This document shows, piece by piece, positions 10,964 to 21,542 of a stretch of 64,000 nt of DNA. The position numbers and the translations under genes are program-made. How positions within the stretch are numbered: the first letter of the stretch is position 1; every line of letters starts with the position of its first letter. Below the pieces are notes generated by a model. It did not search any database and was not told the origin of the DNA. It was given only the letters and a program-made list of their open reading frames with translations. The DNA comes from Nipponacmea schrenckii (lineage: Eukaryota > Mollusca > Gastropoda > Lottiidae), in assembly GCA_030562195.1 (NCBI GenBank), contig CM060202.1:14694001-14758000 (forward strand). The letters run 5' to 3'.

Positions 10964-11000
10964 TACTTCTCAAGATAAAAAAAAAAAAGACGCTTGCTCG

Positions 11001-11335
11001 CTAACCTGAAGGTCCAGGGTTCAATCGCGGCAAAGGTCGAGATGAACTTTCGGATTTTTCAGCCCGGTTTCCCCTTGTCAGTGATGCAGGTCGGAGGGAC
11101 TGACATGGAAAAAGCGTCTAGTCTTTCGGATGGGACAATAAACCGAGGCCCTGTGTGCTACGGGCTGTGCACGTTAAAGATCCCTCGACAGTTGGAAATC
11201 GCAAAAAGAGTAGGCTAATGCCGCTGTCCTGGCAAAATTTCCCTCATTGCACACTGCATGGCGTTGCCGGTTTTCATTAGCCCATAAGGTGCTGAAGAGT
11301 AGGACGTAAAACTCCATTCATTTCATTTCATTTTT
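11001..11335 (+). mobile_element. 3' part of the tRNA-derived SINE
   Basis: This continues the tRNA-like head at 5033-5070. The B-box-like GGTTCAATCGC is at 11018-11028. A central body follows with GTCAGTGATGCAGGTCGG and GTTAAAGATCCC, then a tail with CATAAGGTGCTGAAGAGTAGG and a short TTTCATTTCATTT end. The same body and tail sequences recur at 46518-46650 and, inverted, at 26612-26655, so the family is dispersed. The conserved centre may belong to a widespread animal SINE core type, but I cannot confirm which without a database. Target duplication ACCCCTTTGTCC follows at 11336-11347. Confidence 0.82.
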
Positions 11336-11804
11336 ACCCCTTTGTCCATTGGTCCCAGTGTTCTATGATATCAAGATATTTTTATGGTTTTGACATAATA
11401 TGGCAGTTCTGGAAATTCTTGAAATTATCATTAATCACAAGAGAATATGTTTTATGATGCTTTGTAAAGACATGTACCATGTGTCTTATTAAACTGGTTT
11501 TAGTGACTGATCCCCACTACAATAACCCGTAACACGTAAATCCCTTTAGTTTTCATGACTGATTTAAAAAATGAATCAACATAATCATACATAACTGGAA
11601 AGGATACCAAAGCACCCTCCTTACTTACCTCGTAGGATATAAAGCAATGTGTCAAAAATTGTTGTACTCTGTATTTAGGTCATATTTAACAATAATACAG
11701 AATACATAATAAATCAGTTTTGTGTGTAAAGGAGGAAGTAGATTAAACCCCTTTCAATAACATTATAAAGACCAAGATCGTCTTGTTGAATATTGATCTT
11801 TACC

Positions 11805-13337
11805 ATGGAGTTAAAATGTATATGTATAATACTACTTTTAGTTTATTTACCAGTACTAATTACAGGTAAGAGATGTATATACATTGTATTAATTTTGCTT
11901 ATGATATACACTTTTATTATTGACTATGATATACACCTATAAGACTAGTCTCTATGAAATGCACCTACACTAGTCTCCAAAAAGGCTAAAAGACAACAGT
12001 ATAAACTAGAACTGTGAACAGCTCCGAGCGTGGCAACTATGCGTTATCCCATGGATTTCGAACATTTTGAAACTTCTAACCTGCTAGCTTTCAATTCCGG
12101 TACTTTTCAGCCTCCAATTGTGGAACAAGCGTAACAATATTGTTAGATCTATAGACAGCTGATGTCAAGGCCATTCTATATGGAAAATTTCAAGGTCATT
12201 GAAGGTGAAGGTCACAAGATTTAGAATTTCAAATTTTTTAAAAATTCAAACGGGCATAAATAATAAATGACGGACTAATTAAATTTTAAAGAAAATTTGC
12301 CATTCTCGGAAAAATGGCGCATGCGCAACTAGCAATTGGAATTTTTTTCTTCTCGGGGGATACAAATTATTTTGTATAGCTAATATATATACTGTTTTTG
12401 CTTACATTCTTGAATTACACGGGATGTAGGGTCGCCTGAAATGAGATAAAAAACCAGAAGTCCCAACGCCCAAACCGGAAGTGATCAAAAAATTTTGATG
12501 ATATATTTTTAATTGTGTTGCGTATTTATCTATATCCTGTAAATTTCAGATCGATCCGAACATTAGAGCCCGAAAGTGTAATATAACCGTCCAAAATTGC
12601 AAAATAGTCAGATTTCGGTGGGCTATAAAACCGGAAGTTAATATTTGTCATGCAATATCAGCACATCTATAGACAGCTGAGGTCAAGGACATTCTACATC
12701 TCAAATTTCAAGGTCATTGAAGGTCAAGGTCACGAGATATAGAGTTTTAAATTTTTGAAAAATTCGAACGGGCATAAAAAAAATTCAAATTCGAAAATCA
12801 AAATTCTGTTCCCAACATTTTTTAGATAAAGTATCAAGGTTTTGATAGACACCAAAATCATAAAAATCGGTCAATAATTGGCGGACTTATTAAATTTTTA
12901 AGAAAATTTGCCATTTTTGAAAACTGCGCATGCGCAACATTCAATTTAATTTTTCTTCATCTCAGGGGATTAAAATCATTTAGTATAGCTTAAATATACT
13001 GTTTTTGTTTAGATTCTTGAATTACATGGGAAGCAGGGTCGCCCGACATGAGACCAAAAAACCGGAAGTCCCCACGCCCAAACCGGAAGTGATCAAAAAA
13101 TTTTGATGATGTAGTTTTAATTGCGCTGCCTATCTATCTATATCCTGTAAATTTCAGACCGATCCGACTATTAGGGCCTGAGCTAGCTTGAAATCTTATT
13201 TGCATATTATGCAATTAGCCACTTTCGGGTTAGCGAAAATATTATGTTAGATATTCATTTTTGATTCCAGCCCATATAAAAACCATTGGTGAAAACAAAA
13301 ATAGTCTATCTTTTTCCGTTTGGGCTAGCGAGCTTCC

Positions 13338-13376
<39 letters not shown>

Positions 13377-16300
13377 GAACGAAAAACAAAGCGTGACAAA
13401 TTTTATTTGCCACGCAATAACAACTGCAACATGCAATCAAAGTGATTGTAAAAATGAATTCAGAAAACGCTTTTGCAATTATCGCACAGCGCTTTATATC
13501 CAATTATCAAACACATCTATATTGAGGGATGGAATGAAATGGTTGGTTTTTAAATATAATGGACACGAATGTAATATTGGAGGTCTTTTGATATTTTTCA
13601 TTTTAAGGGTTCAAACAAAATGGAGTCAAATTAATTGAATTCAGATTAAAGTTCTAATGTTTAATGAAATCATTACGAAGTCATATCGAAAGCTGAAATT
13701 AAAAGTATTAATAGCAAGCAAGTGAATCGTAAATAATTTGTTATTTAATCAACATATTATTCATATTACAGGTCAATATACTTTAATAGGAGTAACTGAA
13801 AGTTATGCAGTGTTAAATGAAAATTATAGATTACAATGTGATGTTACAGATTCACCTAGTGGTATAGATTTCCGTAGAAACAATTCTGTTGTATGTAATA
13901 TGATAAACTGTGGGAGTCAACCAATAGATAATAGATATAAATGTGGATGTATAAATAATAACAACAAACAACTATATCTCAATATAAGTAATATAAATAA
14001 ACAAGATGATACAACATGGTCTTGTAGAGGTAATTCTGGTAAACAAGGATCAACTTATGTACCAGTTTATTGTAAGTTGATTTACATCGATCTTTCTTTT
14101 TTGATTATTAAATGAGTATAAAATTTATATTTACATTTAAATTAAAAGTATTTGGCTTTTATCAATTTTAGAAATAGAATTTTCGAATCATCATTTACAC
14201 AAATGGTTTAGAGAATTAGTAATTATGTATTTATATTGTGTAACGTAACTATTAACGACTTGGATGACTGCAGAAAAAGAAACAAGAAAAGTGTTACATG
14301 GTCACCAGATTTAATCAGTTTTTTGATAACACGATAAACAGAACAATTTATTTTCTTGAAACATGAATTTGTTTTCTATTATTTTGTGTGACGCATTATT
14401 TGTCTTAAGTCAAAAGCAACTGAATGATAATTGAAAGTATAATATTTTATAGATGGTCCAGAGAGTATAAGATTTAACCCTACTAGTGATAATATAGATC
14501 TTATAGAAGGAAAGAGTCAGAGTGTTAACTGTTTAGCTGATTGTAAACCAGATTGTAACATCAACTGGTCTAAAGATGATTCAACAACGATTCTAAATAA
14601 CCCTTTATCACTTAGTACTAGAGATCAAAATGGTTCTTATACCTGTACAGTAAGACATACTGTATTAAATAAACAACTTACAAAACAACTTAAAGTTCAA
14701 ATTTATTGTAAGTAAATAATACTTTATTATTACATACTAGACAACAAACTTGTTTTATACATGTACAGTAACACGACATTTAATAAACGACATAAAAACA
14801 ACTCTATGTTCAGATTTACTGATTTTGTATACCAGAAAATTAAGTTATTAGCATAAACTGTTAACTGATTGTTATTATTTCAAATGGTCCTTTCTCACCA
14901 GATGTAACAAGTATCAATATAATAGAAGGTAGAAATCAAACTATAACATGTTTAACTCATTGTTATTATTTCAGATGGTCTGATGAACTTACTTTCTCAC
15001 CAGATGTAACAAGTATCAATATAATAGAAAGTAGAAATCAAACTATAACATGTTTAACTGATTGTTATTATTTCAGATGGTCCTGATGAACTTACTTTCT
15101 CACCAGATGTAACAAGTATCAATATAATACAAGGTAGAAATCAAACTATAACATGTTTAACTGATTGTTATAAATGTAATTATAAATGGACTGGACCAGT
15201 TTCATCATCAACTAAAGATCTTGTATTGACTCAAATAAAAAGAAATCAAGAAGGAAACTATACATGTGAAGCTACCAATATTAAAAATACCATTCCTAAA
15301 ACAAGATCTAAATCTATACAAGTTAATGTACATTGTAAGTATATCACGGCATTAATTGTTTTATGATCACGCTAATCTATGTGCATTAAATCATCACATA
15401 CAAAAATGAACATTTTTTAGATTTAAAATACCAAAACTGCCTAAACTACATGGAATGCATGTAAATGATCTATGATAAAAACCTTGAATGATGTTACAGC
15501 TCTCCCTTTTATTAAGCAGGCCTAAAGCATTGCTATTGACTAAGAATAAAATAAACTTTTAGACAATCATACTAAGCCCAATAATAATTTACTTAGAAAT
15601 CGATAGAAAGTCCTATACTAAAAGCTCATTGTTAACAATCATAAACTTATATGACATGTGCAAGATCTGTCAACAAAGCACATGTAGATTGAGCAGCCTG
15701 AAAGAAAAACAAAAGATATGAGTACAATATACTCCCGTGCATAGTGTAGGCAAATAAAATTCTATAGACTATGGATTTTATTTATGTTTCAGATCCACCA
15801 GATATAACCAGTATAAAATCTGATGCTGTAAATAACGAAGCTGATGAAGGTTCTGATGTTATATTTAACTGTAATGTTGATAGTAAACCAGTATCTACTA
15901 TAACCTGGTCATCTTCTACTAGTACTGATACTAACACTGGTCAACAGTGGACAATAACTCAAGCTAAATGTCAGAATACAGGAATTTATACATGTACAGC
16001 TAATAATGGTAATGATCCAACAACTACAAAATCTTTACCATTAAATATTAGATGTAAGTATATAAAGTCAACATACTGTAATTTATACATGAACAGCTAA
16101 TAATGGTATTGGTCAGTCGATTTATAAATCTTGACCATCAAATATTAGATGTAAGTTTGTTAAGTCAGTATATTATAATCTATACATGTTCAGCTAAAAA
16201 TGGCATGGTCAGCTACCTAGTAAATCTTTACCATTAAATATTCGATGTAAGTATAATAATTAGTCAGTATACTACAATCGATACATGTTCAGCTGATAAT

Positions 16301-17987
16301 GGTGTGGTCAGCAAATTACTTTATCGTTACCATTAAATTTTATTTATTGAGTAATATTTTAATATATCATTGTATAGCTACAACTGTTATTAAACAGCAT
16401 GATTTAATGATATTGATACAATAGATATTTCTACCAAGGTCCACCGATACTTAAAGAAGAACTGAAGAAAGAAATCAAGGGAAACATTGGAGAAACAGTT
16501 TTACTGGGAATAAACATAGAAGCTTATCCTGAACCAAGTTTTGTATGGAAACAACTGATATCTGATGTAGAATATCCATTTGCTAAAACTGAGAAAGTTT
16601 CTGAAAATAATTTTATATCCACATTAGAATTGATATTAGACAAGTCATCGTTTGGTTATTATATTATTACTGTACAGAATATTATTAATGGTGAAACTAG
16701 GGTTAAAAACCTGGGGAATTAAAATCATTGAACAAGGTAATATTATATATTCTTTTGACATTATACTTTTATATCAAGTATATAATGAGTTATTATATTA
16801 TCAATGTACTAATAATTTTAAAGATGAGTATATTACATTATTATTTCACTGACTTAATTTATTTATTCTGCAGACTCGGATATTAAAGTAGAATTTTGTA
16901 ACATAACTAATTGTGAGGAAAGAATAGGCACTGGATATCAGGAAGGTTTAGGTACTGGTATTGGAATTGGTATTGGAATATCTGTTGTTTGTGTATTTCT
17001 GGTTTTACTGACAATATTTATTTATAGAAAATATCATCCAGGTATTGATCTCATATATTATAATTTATAACGGATGCGAAATCGTAAAAAAAGTCAATTA
17101 AGAGCAATTTGCTCAAATTAATGATAAATTGTACACCAATATCTAGAAATACGTTGTCCTAATAGAATCATGACGTTAATTTCTTTTAAGTTTGATCAAT
17201 TAGATACGTTAACCCAAGAAGAGTAATTTATTACAAACAAATTTTCATACTGAATATTATCATTCTAATTCTTTAGCAAAGAAGAAATCACCAGAAGATA
17301 GGTAGGTTTTACTTTCTTGTCTGATCTAAAACTCTAGTTCTATATACTAACTATTGGGAAAATATCTATATACATGTACTATGTTATTGCCATTTTTTTT
17401 TTAAATTTGGATAGTATTGTAATACAATAATGATCATTCAATCATTTACTTAACATCTGAAGTCCGGTTTTGGTGAATTTATTAAGTTTATAAAATTACA
17501 TCAGAATGATAATATTAGTAATGTCTTGAAGAAGGTTGTGGTCAAAACTAATAAAAACATATTAAATATTGTTCCTTATACTTATGAAATCTTCTTGCGT
17601 TTCAGTTATGCAACGTTTTCAAATAGAATCCCAGAAGGTAATGTTTTATATATTAACATAAAAAAAATTCCACGTTGTTCATTTCTAACAATTGTCTTCC
17701 ATTTTTTGAATATTATATTTCAACATAATATAAGGAAACATCTAAAAGTAAACAGATTAGTTCGATGTTTCCGGTCGGAACGAAACGTCTTCCCCTTTTC
17801 TGTTTTTGCCATCTTGCACCTGGAACGAATGAAGTATTGATAATAAACGAACTGATATGCATAATCATTTTTCCATTCAATTATAGTAAATAATTTCTGT
17901 CTTACAGATAGAACATATGAAGATTTAAATACTCGTCCTGAAGTATATGAGAATCAACAAAATTCTGGAGATTTTAAAGATTTATGA
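11805..17987 (+). CDS. Ig-superfamily membrane receptor, nine exons
   Basis: Exons: 11805-11865, 13772-14071, 14453-14707, 15077-15334, 15793-16053, 16439-16736, 16874-17041, 17277-17301, 17912-17987. Exon 1 encodes a signal peptide (MELKCICIILLLVYLPVLIT). Exons 2 to 6 each encode one Ig-like unit and begin in phase 1. Units 1-4 have the paired Cys (for example NYRLQC and WSCRG; TITC and NYTC); units 2 and 3 have extra Cys (CLADCKPDC, CLTDCYKC). Unit 5 keeps YYIIT but lacks both Cys. Exon 7 has one membrane span with a GTGIGIGIGI start. The roughly 40-residue tail has YEDLNTRPEVYENQ: a Tyr-x-x-Leu and a Tyr-x-Asn motif, possible SH2-binding sites. Exon 6 is one base too long to keep frame (298 nt, extra A likely in AAAAA near 16705). 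The last exon joins in frame only at TAG|AAC, not at the CAG four bases earlier. About 566 aa if framed. Surface recognition or adhesion is likely; ligand unknown. Confidence 0.78.
12148..13190 (+). repeat. two tandem copies of a dispersed repeat in intron 1 of the Ig gene
   Basis: Copy 1 begins at about 12148 and copy 2 at about 12664. Each starts with CTATAGACAGCTGA and contains AAGGTCATTGAAGGT, ACGGGCATAAA, GCGCATGCGCAAC, AACCGGAAGTGATC and ATCCTGTAAATTTCAGA in the same order. They are clearly diverged. A further relative lies in the channel gene intron (39420-40560). No coding potential is evident. Confidence 0.7.
13339..13373 (+). repeat. 35-base A run
   Basis: An uninterrupted A tract in intron 1. 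The open frames across it are artefacts of poly-Lys/poly-Phe codons. It could be the tail of an old retroposed insert, but I see no element or duplication beside it. Confidence 0.7.
14866..15076 (+). repeat. tandem partial copies of the intron/exon border before Ig exon 4
   Basis: The acceptor plus the first part of exon 4 is present three times, at spacings of about 91 and 102 bases. Copy 1 has a mutated acceptor (TTTCAA, ending 14883). Copy 2 keeps TTTCAG (ending 14974), but one C is missing just after it, so splicing there runs into TAA within a few codons. Copy 3 (TTTCAG ending 15076) opens the real exon. The copies end inside coding sequence for CLTDC and restart in intron. Confidence 0.8.
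16054..16340 (+). repeat. tandem decayed copies of the exon 5 end with its splice donor
   Basis: After the true donor at 16054 the end of exon 5 (CAGCTAATAATGG through the Leu-Asn-Ile-Arg codons) recurs three times at about 95-base spacing. Copies 1 and 2 also repeat the donor: GATGTAAGT near 16150 and again near 16245. Copy 3 loses it. Small deletions put all copies out of frame with each other. Confidence 0.75.
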
Positions 17988-18194
17988 AAGCATTTAAATA
18001 AATTAATATAATAGACTGTCAAAGTACTGGTAATATCACAAAAACAAGCCATATTTGTACACTATGTGTACACTATTAAACATATTTATTTTCTCTTCAA
18101 TTGTGCGTAATAATTGTTTTTTTGTTATAACACTGACATTATTTATATATTTTTAAAGTAAATCTGTGAAATTATTTTGATATTGTGCTTAACA

Positions 18195-18200
18195 AATAAA
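18195..18200 (+). promoter_or_regulatory. polyadenylation signal of the Ig receptor gene
   Basis: AATAAA about 210 bases after the stop codon at 17985-17987. It is the most suitable signal downstream; AAATAAATT at 17995 is an earlier alternative. Confidence 0.5.
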
Positions 18201-18239
18201 GTGTTGAAACGGAATCTACCTGGGACATCCTTTAGACTA

Positions 18240-19640
18240 GTTGGTTAGTAAGTGACAAAATAACCACCGTTTTCCACGGATGCTAGATTAACTTGTTTAA
18301 TTTAGGTGCATTTGTTTTGCTGGTTTGGTATTTGAGCATTTATAAAATCCGGTCGGGTCGAATGAAATAGATGTGATATCTTAATAAATCTCCTTAATAA
18401 ATAGTATGGTGGTCAATTTCATTTCATACGACCCACCCTACCTTTACTGATAAATACATTAGTTAATAATATCGCGTGGGGTATGATTTATCGTAACATA
18501 AAATGTTATGCTTTTATTTTGGGTTTTTTTTCAATGTTTCAACAATAAACAATGTTCTGAAGCAAAAAAACAACTTTTAAATGTCTTATTTAACACAGAC
18601 TTGATGTATATAGTACCTTCAACTACTATTTCACAGACGGTTGTATGAACCATCAAATTGTGCTTAAAACATTTAAGATTCTTTGAACTAAACACCAAAA
18701 TCTTGTTATCTCCCTTACACTTTCATTAAAGACATACGAGTTCATAATTGGATAACGAATTATTGATAATGTTAATATTCGATAACGACCAGCACCTTCA
18801 AAGTAAACTTTAATTTAAGTATCGCTTTTGAAGTATTTTTATGCAAGTTTGTAAGTAGGACTTAGACTCATAAGACGATTTCCTACAATCAATTAAAAGT
18901 AAAAATTTCTCCGATAGACCACTTCAATTACAAGTATTCAATCGGTATTTCCCTCTTTTCTTTAAAACAGTCCGATCTGAGCAAGATTGCACCCAATAAA
19001 ACATTCTTTGATCCACCCAATTGTCTCCTTGAATCGCCTCCAAGACTGAACCCGTTTATGAATCATGACCTCGGAATGAATTTGACGTTTTTAGTTTGCT
19101 TATTTAACTGTTTCTCACAGGATTGTTTGCTCCTTTAAGAACACACAAAGCAAAGTCAAAACTAGTAACCACTTTCGAGCACTAATACCTTTGAATGGTC
19201 GGGTTCAGCAATAGTATTCAGATTAAAAACGGTAGCCGTTCCAAAACTCAGTTGAAAGGGCCCGATATCTCGTCGGTTATCTGATTAGCAGGGAAGCTAG
19301 ACCAGTTCCATTTTCAAAATCGTGAACGAAATGTTTACTAGGCTTGGTCATCGATATTCTGAATTGCCTTTCTTGTAACAAAAATAATGTCCAAAATCAC
19401 TGCTCAAGAAAGCTAGACAACTTGCTTCTTTCCCAGTGTATTTCGCCCTCACCCCTTAAATTTTACTGGCGTATAACTTTGATTCATACTTCATTTTGTC
19501 TACTCACATGACATAAACCAGAGATCATTAGGAAAAATGGCAAGCCTACTTGCGTAAGTGGATAAGAGATAAGTGGGTAGAGATCTTTAAGGCATATGTA
19601 AAATCTCGCTAGCAAATTGTACGCGATCAAACCATGTTTT
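18240..19640. other. intergenic, no gene seen
   Basis: AT-rich sequence with no convincing exon, RNA gene or repeat boundary. Confidence 0.5.
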
Positions 19641-19649
19641 TTCAAATTT

Positions 19650-19780
19650 AATTCATCAAGCACTTGTTGTATAAACTAGTAGTTACTAGATGACCACATC
19701 TTTGAAACGAAAGCCACTCTTCCTACTTTTGGACTGAATTCTGCCTCGCAATAGGGTATACAAGAGAAGTACGATCTATT
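19650..19780 (+). repeat. left arm of a 4-kb-spaced inverted repeat
   Basis: The stretch with GTATAAACTAG...ACTAGATGACCACATCTTTG and AAACGAAAGCC is matched, inverted, at about 23600-23710. The core of about 70 bases is roughly 90% alike by eye, and similarity decays on both sides. The arms enclose the hairpin-capped repeat element and an eroded ORF. This could be the terminal repeats of an old DNA transposon or two inverted copies of another repeat. Confidence 0.6.
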
Positions 19781-19917
19781 CAACATCGGAAAGTAGTAAT
19801 TGAAGTAACAAAGAAGAGTACAGAAATCCAAATTGATTTGAAAAGTTAAATAGCAGGTAAAAATGCGAACATTTTGCAGCGAAGAAAACTAAAAGATAGG
19901 TTGCAAGGCAAGGTAAC

Positions 19918-21542
19918 ATACGCCCACTGGCAGCATTGAATTTGAATAATAAATTGAGCAATAACTAAAAAAAAAGTCAAGGGCAAAAATTCAAAAACTT
20001 GACTACGATCTTATCTATTTCAATACTCATACCAAGTTTAATCAAATCTAATAAAAATTTGTAGCTTATTTTGCACCCACAAATATTTTTGACGCAATTT
20101 TACTAAGTCAAGGGCAATAACTAAAAAAACCATTCGTTAAAAAAAGTCGGAAATTCAAACTTGACTAATGTCAATTCTGAAGCTTACACCAAGTTCCATC
20201 AAAATCCTTTGAAAATTAAAGCTTCTTATTGCAACCACACTAACATTTTGGCGTAATTTTACTAAGTCAAGGGCAGTAACTCAAACAGTTCATTGAAAAA
20301 CTGTCAAATTCAAAATTGACTGAGGTCTAATCAATTCCAATGCTCACACCAAGTTTCATCAAAATCCCTTGAAAATTATAGCTTCTATTGCACCCACAAT
20401 AAAATTTTGACAATATCGTAGGAAATCAAAGGCAATAACTAAAAAAACGTTAATCGAAAAATCGTCAATTTCGAACTTGACTGTTGTCTTACCAATTTCA
20501 ATACTCATACCAAGTTTCATCAAAATCCATTGAAAATTGTAGCTTCTATTGCACCCACAATAAAATTTTGACGCAAGTTTACTAAGTCAAGGGCAATATC
20601 TCAAAAACCGTTCATTGAAAACCTTCAAATTCGTAATTGATCGTCGTCTTACCAATTCCAATGCTTTTCATTTAAATCCATTGAAAATTGTAGCTTCTAT
20701 TGTGTCTTCAACAAATATAGAGGCAGGGGCAATAACTCAAAAACTGTTTATTAGAAAAATCGTCCAAATCGAACTTGACCGCCGTCTTATCAATTCCAAT
20801 GCTCATACAAAGTTTCATTAAAATCCATAGAAAATTGTAGCTTCTATAGTGTCTACAACAAATGAATTTTTACACAATTTTACTTAGTCAAGGGCAGTTA
20901 CTCATAAACTGTTCATCGAAAAATCGTCAAATTCGAACCTGACCACTGCCTTATCAATTCCAATGCTCAAACCAAGTTTCATTCAAATCCATTGAAAATT
21001 GTAGCACCTATTGCATCAACAATAAATTTTGACCTGATGTCAATAAGTCAAGGGCAATTACTGAAAACCGTTCATCAAAAAATCGTCAAATTCGAACCTG
21101 ACCACCGCCTTATCAATTCCAATGCTCACACCAAGTTTCATTCAAATCCATTGAAAATTGTAGCACCTATTGCATCAACAATAAATTTTGACCTGATGTA
21201 AATAAGTCAAGGGCAATAACTAAAAACCGTTCATCAAAAAATCTTAAAATTCGAACTTGACCGCCGTCTTATCAATTCCAATGTTCACACGAAGATTCAT
21301 TAAAATCCATTGAAAATTGTAGCTTCTATTGTGTCCACAACAAATATAGAGGCAGGGGCAATAACTCTTAAATCGGAAATATCGTCCAAATCGAACTTGA
21401 CTGCCATCTTATCAATTCCAATGCTCACACCAAGTTTCATTAAAATCCATAGAAAATTGTTACTTCTATAGTGTCTACAACAAATGTTGACGGACCGACA
21501 GGGGCGACGACAATATACGTCCACATATTCATGTGGGCGTAT
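19918..21542 (+). repeat. hairpin-capped ~159-bp-monomer repeat element, copy A
   Basis: The element begins near ATACGCCCAC (19918-19927), ends near GTGGGCGTAT (21533-21542), and so has short inverted ends. Inside, a monomer of roughly 155-160 bases recurs, with the phrases AAGTCAAGGGCAATAACT, TTCGAACTTGACCGCC, TCAATTCCAATGCTCA, CCAAGTTTCAT and AAAATTGTAGCTTCTATTG. The right end is an imperfect palindrome (ATACGTCCACAT, short loop, ATGTGGGCGTAT). No protein is recognisable; in parts the period is a multiple of three, which keeps short frames open across units. Other copies lie at 36090-36830 and 53303-55325. It looks like a non-autonomous element; the class is unknown. Confidence 0.75.

Larger units (their letters stand above)
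5071..10988 (+). mobile_element. LINE of Tx1/L1 type, nearly full length
   Basis: This non-LTR retrotransposon has two reading frames, a short 3' untranslated region with AATAAA at 10958-10963, and an A tail. Immediately after the tail comes GACGCTTGCTCG (10989-11000), a copy of 5059-5070 just before the insertion, so this is the target duplication. Including a shared A it would be 13 bp. ORF1 carries CCHC knuckles and ORF2 an endonuclease plus reverse transcriptase, the layout known for Tx1-type elements of the L1 group. ORF2 is open over 1284 codons, but ORF1 has frame breaks. The insertion appears fairly young yet not demonstrably competent. Confidence 0.85.

Noticed and set aside
13261..13638. 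125-codon frame with a poly-Lys run
   Set aside because: Open mainly because of a 35-base A tract inside an intron; the minus-strand poly-Phe frames are the same artefact.
16652..16852. Frame starting MVIILLL inside Ig exon 6
   Set aside because: It is the shifted frame of exon 6 running on into the next intron, not a separate gene.
17526..17840. 104-codon frame between the last two Ig receptor exons
   Set aside because: Lies in an intron, joins no exon in frame and has no recognisable domain.
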